Shown here one piece after another: positions 9,021 through 16,775 of a stretch of DNA of 64,000 nucleotides. Numbering within the stretch: the stretch's first letter is position 1; the number at the start of each line of letters is the position of its first letter. The notes beneath the pieces were generated by a model. It had not been told where the DNA came from and searched no databases. It saw only the letters and a list, made by a program, of their open reading frames with translations. The DNA lies in contig NZ_CP054490.1 of the NCBI RefSeq assembly GCF_013342985.1, positions 744,001 through 808,000 of the forward strand, written 5' to 3'. The stretch comes from Candidatus Ruthia endofausta (lineage in GTDB: Bacteria; Pseudomonadota; Gammaproteobacteria; PS1; Pseudothioglobaceae). The translations under genes were made by a program, and so were the position numbers.

Positions 9021-9239
9021 TTATTTGTGTCTAAAAGTAATCCTTCCTTTAGTTAAATCATAAGGTGTCATCTCAACGGTTACTCTATCACCTGGAAGAA
9101 TGCGAATATAGTACTTGCGAATTTTGCCAGAAATATGCGCCAAAATACGATGACCATTTTCTAACTCAACCGTAAAAGTCGTATTTGGTAACTTTTCTTT
9201 AACAACACCTTCTAATTCAATGTAATCGCTTTTTGACAT
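9021..9239 (-). CDS. infA: Translation initiation factor IF-1
   Basis: The 72-residue single-domain OB-fold protein has the usual IF-1 sequence features: [49 protein letters not shown]. It binds the ribosomal A site during initiation. Length is exactly typical. It is divergent from metF and immediately upstream of tRNA-Leu on the same strand, so the tRNA may be cotranscribed with it. Confidence 0.97.
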   Translation of the reverse strand: MSKSDYIELEGVVKEKLPNTTFTVELENGHRILAHISGKIRKYYIRILPGDRVTVEMTPYDLTKGRITFRHK

Positions 9240-9418
9240 AAATCGCTATAAATTTTCAAATTTTCAACTAAATAAATTCGTTTATTTTACCCGATTGTTA
9301 GAGGATAGTTAAAAAAATCATAAATCCAAAATCTAGCTTTTATAGAAATTGGAAACGCCTTAATCTTAACTGACATCAGTTATAATAAGGGCACTTTTAT
9401 TATAGATGTATTGCATTA
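9240..9418. promoter_or_regulatory. Divergent infA-metF intergenic region
   Basis: This 179-bp AT-rich spacer separates two divergent genes and must carry both promoters. A TATAAT at 9381-9386 lies 33 bp before the metF ATG and is a candidate -10 box for metF, but no good -35 is seen at the right distance. No riboswitch-like fold was recognised by eye. The reading is weak in such AT-rich DNA. Confidence 0.3.
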
Positions 9419-10240
9419 ATGAAAATCAGTTTTGAGTTTTTTCCGCCTAGAACAAATCAAGGCAAAGAGAAACTAACCCAAGTTAGGCAAAGTTTAAGTG
9501 TGATATCGCCTGAATATTTTTCAACCACTTTTGGCGCAGGTGGCACAACACAAAATGCAACCTTAAAAGCGGTGTTAGATATTCAAAAAAACGGCAACAT
9601 TCCAGCTGCGCCACATCTGTCTTGTATTGGTTCAGAAAAGTCCAACATTGTTGAATTATTAGACAAATACAAATCTGCAAATATTAATCGTATCATTGCA
9701 CTAAGAGGCGATATTCCTTCGGATATGCATGATATTGGCGATTTTCATTATGCCAATGAATTGGTTGAATTTATCCAATCTGAATATAATGACTACTTCC
9801 ATATTCAGGTGGCAGCCTATCCTGAAATGCACCCGCAAGCCAATAATATTGCAAGTGATTTAGCGCACTTTGTTAACAAGATTAAAGCAGGCGCTAATGG
9901 TGCAACTACACAATACTTCTATAATGCTGATGCCTATTTTAGGTTTAGGGATGATGTGCAAAAACTGGGTGTAGATATCCCAATCACACCAGGTATTATG
10001 CCAATTATCAATTACACTCAACTGCTTAACTTTTCTAATATGTGCGGCGCGCAAATTCCAAAGTGGATTTTAGAACGGCTCAAACTTTATGAAACCGACT
10101 TAGAATCACTTGGTGATTTTGGTTTTGATGTTGTCTCCAACTTATGTCAGACACTCAAAAGTCAAGGCGTGGGTAGTTTTCATTTTTATTCAATGAATCG
10201 TACAGAGCCTTCTCTCAAGTTAGCAAAAAGCATTGTGTAA
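9419..10240 (+). CDS. metF: 5,10-methylenetetrahydrofolate reductase
   Basis: The 273-residue FAD enzyme begins ISFEFFPPR, the substrate-site signature, and contains STTFGAGGTTQ, NRIIALRGDIP and the GIMPI segment. It reduces methylene-THF to methyl-THF for methionine synthesis and follows FolD (1-770) in the pathway. Length is slightly short of E. coli MetF (296), mainly at the N-terminus. The start at 9419 sits directly before the conserved motif. It converges with the small ORF at 10241 with no spacer between stop codons, so no terminator separates them. Confidence 0.95.
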   Translation: MKISFEFFPPRTNQGKEKLTQVRQSLSVISPEYFSTTFGAGGTTQNATLKAVLDIQKNGNIPAAPHLSCIGSEKSNIVELLDKYKSANINRIIALRGDIPSDMHDIGDFHYANELVEFIQSEYNDYFHIQVAAYPEMHPQANNIASDLAHFVNKIKAGANGATTQYFYNADAYFRFRDDVQKLGVDIPITPGIMPIINYTQLLNFSNMCGAQIPKWILERLKLYETDLESLGDFGFDVVSNLCQTLKSQGVGSFHFYSMNRTEPSLKLAKSIV

Positions 10241-10635
10241 TTATTTAATTATGGATTTTATTCTTTCAAGGTATATCAAAGAATAAGGCATAGTTTTATC
10301 CTTAGCAACTAAGCGATTATCAACACTCACTATTTGAATGAGTCGCCATCCATTATTATAGAACGCTTCAAAAGTTTCTCTTCTAGTATTAGAGTCAATA
10401 TCACATAATAATTTGCTATTGACACTGGCCAAATGATAATAGGCTGGGGTTTTCTTAACTTTGGTATTTACTGAACAAATTGCCAATTCATATTGAGTTT
10501 TAACTGGGTTTGATTTTTTAATAGTGCTGATTTTTAATGGCTCGTCTTTAGTATCAAAAAACCCTGAAAATGATGAAATAGGAAATAGGAAATAGGAAAT
10601 AAAACCCAAACAGCCAATAATATCTTTTCTATCAT
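10241..10635 (-). pseudogene. Small exported protein, frameshifted at a heptanucleotide repeat
   Basis: A well-spaced ATG at 10635 with an AGGA ribosome site opens a signal-peptide-like start, MIEKILLAVWVLFPIS. The rest of the protein (about 110 codons, from SSFSGFFDTKDEP to LERIKSIIK) is in another frame. The switch lies in a 3.7-copy GAAATAG tandem repeat (10575-10600). With 2.7 or 4.7 copies the two frames join cleanly, so gain or loss of 7-bp units toggles the gene. As written, translation could only start at an internal ATG (10609) that lacks the charged signal-peptide start. The family is not recognised. It may be a true pseudogene or a slipping locus. Confidence 0.6.
10575..10600. repeat. 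Heptanucleotide tandem repeat (GAAATAG, 3.7 copies)
   Basis: Three perfect copies plus five bases of a fourth of a 7-bp unit. As 7 is not a multiple of 3, each slipped unit changes the reading frame of the overlapping small gene. Such repeats expand and contract by replication slippage. Confidence 0.95.
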
Positions 10636-10770
10636 TAGATAATCCTAATAAAAAATAACCTAATTAAAGGCTATTTTCTATAATTTAATAGAGTTTAAAA
10701 AAATTAAAATGCTCAATCAACTACTGAGCCAGCATTATTACCTGAACCTGTCTGAGTAGCTTTAACACTA

Positions 10771-11267
10771 TTAAGTCAAACCATATTCATCATCATGATA
10801 AGAAGCCGCCAATGGCAAGTGAATTCTGAGCATTAAATCTACCAATACTTACCCCTAATTGAACCTTTACCGTTAAAAGTTTGTGGAATACCATCCATTG
10901 CCATACTCATGGCAACACCTTTATTAACTTTGTCTACATGCGTATTGCCATCTGAATTTGTAACCAATAAATTAGCCTGACCTGAATCAACTTCAAGTTT
11001 TTCACTACCAATTGTGAGTGAATCTAATCTGCTTTGCGCTGTGTTTATAGTGGTTTATACATCCGCAGCGGCATTGGCGTTTGCCTGTTCTGCTGCTCTA
11101 GCGATTATTGTTTCGGCATCGAGGTCTGTTTGTTCGACTAGGACTGTGTGTGCCTGTTGTGGTTCCAGTGCCATCAGACCCGGTGGTTGTAACTACTGCT
11201 TGTGAAGTGGTGATTAATAAACCAAGAATTAGTATGAAAAATCTATTAATTTAGCTCTGTTCTTCAT
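10771..11267 (-). pseudogene. YadA-like trimeric autotransporter adhesin, decayed
   Basis: Three minus-strand frames add up to a shrunken surface adhesin. A signal-like start at 11267 continues as ILILGLLITTSQAVVTTTG. Then comes a coiled-coil stretch (LDAETIIARAAEQANANAA), then VDKVNKGVAMSMAMDGIPQ, then a shifted frame GVSIGRFNAQNSLAIG and a last frame ending DDEYGLT. The KGVAMAMAM...GVSIGRFxGQNSLAIG pattern is the YadA C-terminal membrane anchor. There are at least three frameshifts and one stop (a TAA inside the coiled-coil part). It overlaps the end of the next gene by 17 bp. Confidence 0.7.
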
Positions 11268-11694
11268 GGTTTTTAATCCAATGCTGAAGTTTATGTAAGG
11301 GCTCTTTATCTTGAGCGTGGCAACATTTCTCAAGCACATTTAAACGATTTCCCAATTCTTCAAACACCATTACATAATGCTCATTCCTTAACTCTTCTTT
11401 ATAAAGCTTGGATTTAAGCGAGGTGATGATGCTGATTAATTTTTGTTCATTTTCTTGTTTAGCAGTATCAGTTGCACCGGTTTTAAACATGGCATCAGCT
11501 TTGATTTGTTGCATTTTTTGTATGTGTTTATCTTGCTCTGAATGCAAACTTATTTTAGGATAAGCCAGTCTAATGCTGTCCGTTGTCACGTAACCCTCAT
11601 GAGTCTGCAACTTGCCAGAATTGATTTGTGCTTGAATTTGGGTGCGACTTACCCTAAGCTTACGTGCTACTTGTGAAACACTTAATTTAATCAT
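11251..11694 (-). CDS. Small DNA-binding-like protein with N-terminal helix-turn-helix
   Basis: The start is set at the ATG at 11694 because GGAGGGT lies 5 bp upstream; an ATG 12 bp earlier overlaps that ribosome site. The 147-residue protein opens MIKLSVSQVARKLRVSRTQI, a MerR/excisionase-like helix-turn-helix, followed by a long charged segment likely to form a coiled coil (about 60-125, with NEQKLISIITSLKSKLYKEEL). The C-terminus ends CCHAQDKEPLHKLQHWIKNH. The target is unknown. It is the last gene behind hemD on the same strand, 37 bp away. Confidence 0.6.
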   Translation of the reverse strand: MIKLSVSQVARKLRVSRTQIQAQINSGKLQTHEGYVTTDSIRLAYPKISLHSEQDKHIQKMQQIKADAMFKTGATDTAKQENEQKLISIITSLKSKLYKEELRNEHYVMVFEELGNRLNVLEKCCHAQDKEPLHKLQHWIKNHEEQS

Positions 11695-11731
11695 ATTACC
11701 CTCCAAAAAACCACCAAAGATAGTTGATAAA

Positions 11732-12484
11732 CTAACTAGATTTTACTGATTTGTCAAGTGTATTAAGATTTGTTAATACTGAAATAATACCATTATCACT
11801 AGCATTCGGCGTGACCAATACCTTGTCAAACCCAATTGAATTAACATAAGTCTTTATTCTGTCACTTAAAACTACTAATAAATAGTTTTTAAGCTTATTA
11901 ATATCAAGAATTTGGCTGGATATTTCCAGTAGTGATTTCATGCTATCTATGCTAGTAATGCTAATAATACCTTCATTGCTTAATAAAAATTCATTGAGTG
12001 ATTGATAGTGCAGAGAGTTAATATCATGACTCACACGCTCGTACACTTCAACGTATTCAACTTGATTATCTTGCTTAATTAGGCCTTGCTTTAAGGTTTC
12101 TCTACCACCTCTACCTCTACCTCTAAAAATTAAAATTATTTTATGATGCAAGCAATTCACACTATCAAGAGCCAAAAGCGCCTCACTGGAAGCGTTTTCT
12201 CTAGGAAAGTCGTCAATCTTTGTGTCATTCTCGCTTAGTTTTCTGGCGGTAGCACTACCCACTGCAAAAATCTGATGATAACTCATTGTTTTAAGAATTT
12301 TTAAGCCGTGTTCAACAGCATTGGCACTAATAAAAATAACCACATCATAATGACTTTTTTCTGCTTTGGCATCAATAGGATTAAGCTTTAATGTTGGAAA
12401 GAAAAGTGGCTTATTGCCACTTTTAAGCACCATAGATTGTAGTTCTTTTACTTGTAAAAGTGGTCTAGTTAGTAATACATTCAC
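11732..12484 (-). CDS. hemD: Uroporphyrinogen-III synthase
   Basis: The 250-residue protein matches the poorly conserved HemD family: it begins NVLLTRPLLQVKEL (the RP near the N-terminus is typical), has DVVIFISANAVEHG and FAVGSATARKL in the first domain, and GIISITSIDSMKSLL in the second. It cyclises hydroxymethylbilane to uroporphyrinogen III, the branch to heme and siroheme. Siroheme is the cofactor of the DsrAB enzyme encoded nearby, so this gene is needed for sulfur oxidation too. It starts 3 bp after the stop of the upstream unknown gene. Confidence 0.85.
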   Translation of the reverse strand: MNVLLTRPLLQVKELQSMVLKSGNKPLFFPTLKLNPIDAKAEKSHYDVVIFISANAVEHGLKILKTMSYHQIFAVGSATARKLSENDTKIDDFPRENASSEALLALDSVNCLHHKIILIFRGRGRGGRETLKQGLIKQDNQVEYVEVYERVSHDINSLHYQSLNEFLLSNEGIISITSIDSMKSLLEISSQILDINKLKNYLLVVLSDRIKTYVNSIGFDKVLVTPNASDNGIISVLTNLNTLDKSVKSS

Positions 12485-12487
12485 TAA

Positions 12488-13081
12488 CTAAAACCCTAGT
12501 ATTTCGGCAATAATTCGTATTTTATTCAACGTTTCACTTTCTGCATGCTTGCAAATAAGTACAGTTTTGGTGTTAATAAGCGATATGTCTTGTAAAAAAT
12601 ACCGAATTTGCTTTTCATCCCAAACATTAGAAGTGTAAAGAATAGGCAATTGATTAAAATACAAATGCTTGTTTGCTATTAGCTTAGTATTTAAATCAAA
12701 TTTAAGTTTCTTGTCAGACTGAAAGCATAATTGATAGCCATTTAATATCGCCATTATTTCATTATTTAGCTGCTTATCAAGTTCACAAAATAAGATAAAT
12801 TGAGATTGATATTGCTGGATTGGTTTAAGTTTTGATGCAAGTTGAGTTGCATCTAATAATTGAGCTTGTTCAATAGATATAACCAATTCAAATACCTCAT
12901 CAGAGTCTTCTAATTCTGTAAATATTTGCTCAAAATCTTCTTCAGTATCAATTTTTAAAGCCAAGGCTTTGAATAAGGTTGAGTAATAATCAAAACGCCA
13001 TTCATTAGGCAAATCATCAGGGTAAAAGTCGTCAAGTAAATCTAAGCCACTACGGCCAATTAAGAATTCTGTTTTATTCAT
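12488..13081 (-). CDS. Conserved hypothetical protein, unknown function
   Basis: The 197-residue soluble protein begins MNKTEFLIGRSGLDLLDD and is rich in acidic residues. It has no membrane segment, signal peptide or metal motif. The N-terminus, with IGRSG...FYPDDLP...WRFDYYS, faintly recalls the DUF72/YecE fold, but the later catalytic-looking features of that family are not visible, so no function is claimed. It is 3 bp from hemD and probably cotranscribed. The frame is intact and the coding pattern resembles its neighbours. Confidence 0.6.
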   Translation of the reverse strand: MNKTEFLIGRSGLDLLDDFYPDDLPNEWRFDYYSTLFKALALKIDTEEDFEQIFTELEDSDEVFELVISIEQAQLLDATQLASKLKPIQQYQSQFILFCELDKQLNNEIMAILNGYQLCFQSDKKLKFDLNTKLIANKHLYFNQLPILYTSNVWDEKQIRYFLQDISLINTKTVLICKHAESETLNKIRIIAEILGF

Positions 13082-13140
13082 TTGGTTTTATATATCTTTA
13101 TAATAAGTGAAAGTTTTATACAAAAATCTCTTTATTAATT

Positions 13141-14094
13141 ATGCCGGATATTCTACTATCAATTATTGCCTTGTTATCAGGATTTGTACTTTTAATTTGG
13201 AGTGCGGATGAATTTACTGAAAATGGGGCAAAAATTGCCAATATCTTTAAAATATCGCCACTCATTATTGGATTAATTATCTTTGGATTTAGCACCAGCG
13301 CACCTGAAATGTTAGTATCTGCACTTGCTGCTATGGAGGGCAATACAGGACTTAGTATTGGCAATGCGATTGGTTCTAATATTTTTAATATTGCGCTTAT
13401 ATTAGGCATTAGTGCAATTATTGCTCCAATTAAAGTGCAGGGAGATATTTTGAAAAAAGAGTGGCTATTTTTAATGATTGCTACACTTTGTGCAGGGCCA
13501 CTGTTGTGGGATTATCGTCTTGATTTTACAGATGGCATGGTTTTATTGTCTTTACTAATTTTATTTTTTGTTTATACCTTTAAGCAGGCAAAAAATAAAA
13601 CGCATCATGAATTTGACGAACTTGAACATAATGTGAGCAAAACTCAGGTTAAAAAAACTTGGGTAATGTTGATTGTGGGTTTAGTGGTTTTAGTCTCTAG
13701 CGCAAAACTTGTGGTTTGGGGTGGTGTGGCAGTGGCCAAAATATTTGGTGTTTCAGATTTAATTATTGGACTTAGCGTAGTAGCACTAGGTACCAGTTTG
13801 CCAGAATTGGCAGTATCAATCGCAAGCGTTCTGAAGAAGCGATATGCAATGGTGGTAGGCAATGTAATCGGCTCTAATCTATTTAACACCGTTGCCGTAT
13901 TGGCCATACCAGGATTAATCCACCCATCAGATGTGCCAGTAGAGGTTATTAATAGAGACTACCCAGTCATGTTATTATTGACTATTTTACTACTTGTTGT
14001 CTCTTATAAATTTAACAAAAAACACATTATTAATCGTTTTGAAGGGTTTGTGCTTATTGGGGTATTTGGTCTTTATATGTGGCAATTATTTTGA
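13141..14094 (+). CDS. yrbG: Calcium/sodium:cation antiporter, CaCA family (YrbG-like)
   Basis: The 317-residue membrane protein has two alpha-repeats with opposite topology. The first contains GFSTSAPEMLVSA and GNAIGSNIFNIA, the second VALGTSLPELAVS and GNVIGSNLFNT. These are the ion-binding helices of the cation/Ca2+ exchanger family; about ten helices are predicted by eye. A charged cytosolic loop (KQAKNKTHHEFDELEHN) lies between the halves. It probably exports Ca2+ or another cation in exchange for Na+ or H+. It is divergent from the unknown gene at 12488 with a 59-bp spacer. Confidence 0.9.
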   Translation: MPDILLSIIALLSGFVLLIWSADEFTENGAKIANIFKISPLIIGLIIFGFSTSAPEMLVSALAAMEGNTGLSIGNAIGSNIFNIALILGISAIIAPIKVQGDILKKEWLFLMIATLCAGPLLWDYRLDFTDGMVLLSLLILFFVYTFKQAKNKTHHEFDELEHNVSKTQVKKTWVMLIVGLVVLVSSAKLVVWGGVAVAKIFGVSDLIIGLSVVALGTSLPELAVSIASVLKKRYAMVVGNVIGSNLFNTVAVLAIPGLIHPSDVPVEVINRDYPVMLLLTILLLVVSYKFNKKHIINRFEGFVLIGVFGLYMWQLF

Positions 14095-14549
14095 AATTAA
14101 CCCTTCACAGTGAGTCTGAGACTTATGATTTTGCACATCAATTGGCTCGGTGCGCTCAGTTGGTTGATAACTCTATTGTTATTTATTTAGAGGGTGATTT
14201 AGGCGTTGGAAAAACCACATTAGCTCGAGGATTTATTCAATTTTATGGGTTTAAGCGAGTTAAAAGTCCTACCTACTCTCTAGTAGAGAGCTATGTTAAT
14301 GACAAAGTCAATATCCACCACTTTGACTGTTATCGATTAAGCGATGCGCAAGAGTTAGAATATATTGGCATCCGCGAATATTTAACACCTGGTCATATTC
14401 AACTGATTGAATGGGCAGATTTAGGCAAAGGCATAATTGCATCAGCAGATATGATGATTAAAATTACTGATGATTTTGATAAGCGCGAACTAGAAATTAT
14501 CACATATACACAAGTTGGAAAGAAACTGCTCACATGTATCAATTTATAA
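14079..14549 (+). CDS. tsaE: tRNA threonylcarbamoyladenosine biosynthesis ATPase TsaE
   Basis: The protein carries the P-loop EGDLGVGKTTLARG (about residues 38-51), the SPTYSLVE switch and HFDCYRL, all diagnostic of TsaE/YjeE. It works with TsaB and TsaD to make t6A37 on ANN-decoding tRNAs; the YrdC-like protein at 46791 is a relative of another enzyme of that pathway. The open frame begins at a GTG (14079) inside the antiporter gene; a TTG at 14091 directly at the antiporter stop is an alternative start. Length (about 152-156) is typical. Confidence 0.93.
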   Translation: MAIILKLTLHSESETYDFAHQLARCAQLVDNSIVIYLEGDLGVGKTTLARGFIQFYGFKRVKSPTYSLVESYVNDKVNIHHFDCYRLSDAQELEYIGIREYLTPGHIQLIEWADLGKGIIASADMMIKITDDFDKRELEIITYTQVGKKLLTCINL

Positions 14550-14612
14550 AAAATATCAAATACAACTTCTTTCAATTTAATAAATAAACAAAGCCTTCTT
14601 TGTATTGAGAAG

Positions 14613-14992
14613 ATGCATTTATTCGTCTTATTCTCTTTATTATTAGGCAATGTTTATGCAGACAATAAAAAAAACAACCAAACAAGATTAAAACACAACC
14701 AAAATCATTTTAATTGATGCAGATCATGGCGGTGAAGACTCAAGTGCGATGGATTATCGGCGCTCAAAAGAAGAACATATTACCTAAAAAATTAGCAAAA
14801 AAATCAATCGAACCTGAAGCATGAAAGTCATTCTTATTATTTGTTGTCTTAAAAATACCTCCTATTCCTTCTGTGCTAGTTGAAACTGCACTTATTTCTA
14901 ACCCTGAAGAGGAAAAATGACTTAATAATTCAAAAGAATAGGATAAGATTGCCAATGCAATTTATCAAGGAATTTTAGATTATTACAAATAA
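14613..14992 (+). pseudogene. N-acetylmuramoyl-L-alanine amidase (AmiC-type), decayed
   Basis: An intact signal peptide start (MHLFVLFSLLLGNVYA at 14613) is followed by the Amidase_3 zinc-site start IILIDADHGGEDSSA (normally IDAGHGGxDxGA), then stops and a large internal deletion, and finally the family C-terminus IPSVLVETALISNPEEE ... KIANAIYQGILDYY ending at 14992. Several TAA, TGA and TAG codons interrupt it. The normal gene is ~400 codons; about 125 remain. It follows tsaE, the usual tsaE-amiC order, which supports the identity. Confidence 0.85.
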
Positions 14993-15002
14993 TCCGAGTG
15001 GG

Positions 15003-15344
15003 TTATTTTTTATCTGATTTATCAGGCGCATGCTCCTCTTTTGGTGGCTCGTAGTTTGGATCATTTGGGTTCATAAATACAAAGTGATAATCGCTGTCTT
15101 TATTCATTTGGTCAAAATCCACCACCATGCCTTCAAGTAGTGCTTTTTGCTCATAAGCAAGAATGTACTCAATGCCATTAGATCTAAGATGGATATCGCT
15201 CTCATTACAATCATCAAAGCCCATCAAATATTGGAAGCCATCATCGGTTTTATCAACAGCAAAGCGAATTAACAGTCCTTGAGTTTCTGGATTATGGGTT
15301 GATAAAATAATTTCATCTGCTGCTTTTTTTGTAATTGTAATCAT
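15003..15344 (-). CDS. dsrR: DsrR, A-type scaffold-like protein of the dsr system
   Basis: The 113-residue protein has the IscA/ErpA-like start MITITKKAADEI and the fold pattern LLIRFAVDKTDDGFQYLMGFDD, but lacks all three cysteines that bind iron-sulfur clusters in A-type carriers; its single Cys (in FDDCNESD) is at another place. Cys-free A-type homologues next to dsrN are known in purple sulfur bacteria as DsrR, linked to post-transcriptional control of dsr expression. The ATG overlaps the dsrN stop (ATGA). Its acidic/basic tail (PPKEEHAPDKSDKK) is unusual. No dsrS follows here. Confidence 0.85.
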   Translation of the reverse strand: MITITKKAADEIILSTHNPETQGLLIRFAVDKTDDGFQYLMGFDDCNESDIHLRSNGIEYILAYEQKALLEGMVVDFDQMNKDSDYHFVFMNPNDPNYEPPKEEHAPDKSDKK

Positions 15345-16702
15345 AATTTTTGCTTTTTAATCTTACTTATAAAGTTAACAAATTGCACAACCCACGCATT
15401 GCCTTCCACGTTGCGTAAGTGTGTATAGGAAGCTAAAAGGTTATGTTTAATAATGCCATCGAACTTATTATCCACACCCACACCACGCAAAACCTTAAAA
15501 GCATAACGTGTATTGGCGTTAAGATTTTTAAGCTTTGAGTAGTGAAACTCGTGCGCATAAATACGCTTAGACACGCCAGACCAGCAATGCTCATCGGTTG
15601 GCTCAAGTTCAACATAACCCCTGCCAATAGGTTTGGGTGTCATATGCGTATCTGCATCAATCACACCTACCATTGGATAGGTTTGTTTATTATAGGTAAT
15701 ACTGTTGGTTAAATACATCAAACCACCACATTCTACGTACGTTGGTAGACCTTGTTCTATTTTAGTTTTAATATCTTCTAGCAAGGGTTGATTGGCATTT
15801 AACACTTTAAGTTGCATTTCTGGAAAACCACCGCCGATAAATAATCCATCACATACTGGCAAGTTGTTGTTTTTAAGCGTGTCAAAATATTTTATACTAA
15901 CACCTAGTGACTCAAATTTATCTAAATCATCTTGATAATAAAAACCAAATGCGCTATCTTTAGCAATAGCAACCGTGATTTTTTCCTTAATTGTACTAGT
16001 GTTAATAATTTGCTTATTGGGCTTAATACAAGTCAGATTCATTAATGCATTAAGGTCAACTTGATCGGCAATAATATTGGCAATTTTTTTGATAAAAGTT
16101 TGCGATTGTGGCGTTTCATTGGCAGGCATTAAACCCAGATGGCGCTCATCAATCACTAGTGATTTAGAGCGACGTACGCAGCCTAACACAGGAAGATCAG
16201 TGTAATACTCAATCGCTTGAATTAATTTTGACTGATGACGCTCACTGGCTACTTTATTAAGGATAACGCCAGCAATATCTATATTTTTATCAAACGTCTG
16301 ATAGCCACTAAGTAGTGGTGCAACACCACGAGTAATGCCTGTGCTGTCAATTACTAATACTACGGGGATGTTCAACAATTTAGCAAGATCAGCATTAGCA
16401 TTACCACCAGTAACACTCATGCCATCAAACAAACCCTTGTTACCCTCAATAATAGTAAGGTCACTATTGACACTTTGATTGTTATACAATTGGATAATTT
16501 CATCATCAGCCATGTTGTAAAAATCTAGGTTATAACAAGGGTTGCCACTAGCTTGAGCAAGCCAAATAGGATCAATGTAATCAGGGCCTTTTTTAAAGGC
16601 TTGAACCTTGAAAGACTGTTGTTTAAACGCAGCACACAACCCTAAACTAACAACAGTTTTGCCTGAGGATTTATGACTAGCAGATAAGTAAAAACAACTC
16701 AT
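15341..16702 (-). CDS. dsrN: DsrN, siroheme amidase (cobyrinate a,c-diamide synthase-like)
   Basis: The 453-residue CobB/CbiA-type amidotransferase has an N-terminal P-loop SASHKSSGKTVVSLGLC (about 7-23), FKKGPDYIDP, a central ATP-binding domain, and a C-terminal class I glutaminase domain with nucleophile motif YVECGGLMYL. In the dsr system this enzyme amidates siroheme to the siroamide bound by DsrA. It could in principle serve cobalamin synthesis, but no cobalamin gene is near and dsrR is coupled to it. A strong terminator lies just upstream, and no Shine-Dalgarno is seen before the ATG at 16702. Confidence 0.9.
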   Translation of the reverse strand: MSCFYLSASHKSSGKTVVSLGLCAAFKQQSFKVQAFKKGPDYIDPIWLAQASGNPCYNLDFYNMADDEIIQLYNNQSVNSDLTIIEGNKGLFDGMSVTGGNANADLAKLLNIPVVLVIDSTGITRGVAPLLSGYQTFDKNIDIAGVILNKVASERHQSKLIQAIEYYTDLPVLGCVRRSKSLVIDERHLGLMPANETPQSQTFIKKIANIIADQVDLNALMNLTCIKPNKQIINTSTIKEKITVAIAKDSAFGFYYQDDLDKFESLGVSIKYFDTLKNNNLPVCDGLFIGGGFPEMQLKVLNANQPLLEDIKTKIEQGLPTYVECGGLMYLTNSITYNKQTYPMVGVIDADTHMTPKPIGRGYVELEPTDEHCWSGVSKRIYAHEFHYSKLKNLNANTRYAFKVLRGVGVDNKFDGIIKHNLLASYTHLRNVEGNAWVVQFVNFISKIKKQKL

Positions 16703-16718
16703 AAAATTTTATGATAAT

Positions 16719-16747
16719 AAAAAAGGAGGCGTTACGCCTCCTTTTTT
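16719..16747. terminator. Strong bidirectional-type terminator hairpin
   Basis: A perfect 13-bp inverted repeat, AAAAAAGGAGGCG / CGCCTCCTTTTTT, with a 3-nt loop (TTA), flanked by A and T runs so that it can terminate in both directions. It lies 29 bp downstream of the PG-binding gene stop and only 16 bp upstream of the dsrN start. Confidence 0.9.
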
Positions 16748-16775
16748 TAAGTTATTTAAATCAAACTCTAATACT

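Noticed and set aside
15003-15344. IscA/ErpA iron-sulfur carrier
   Set aside because: The three cluster-binding cysteines are missing and the gene is coupled to dsrN, so DsrR fits better.
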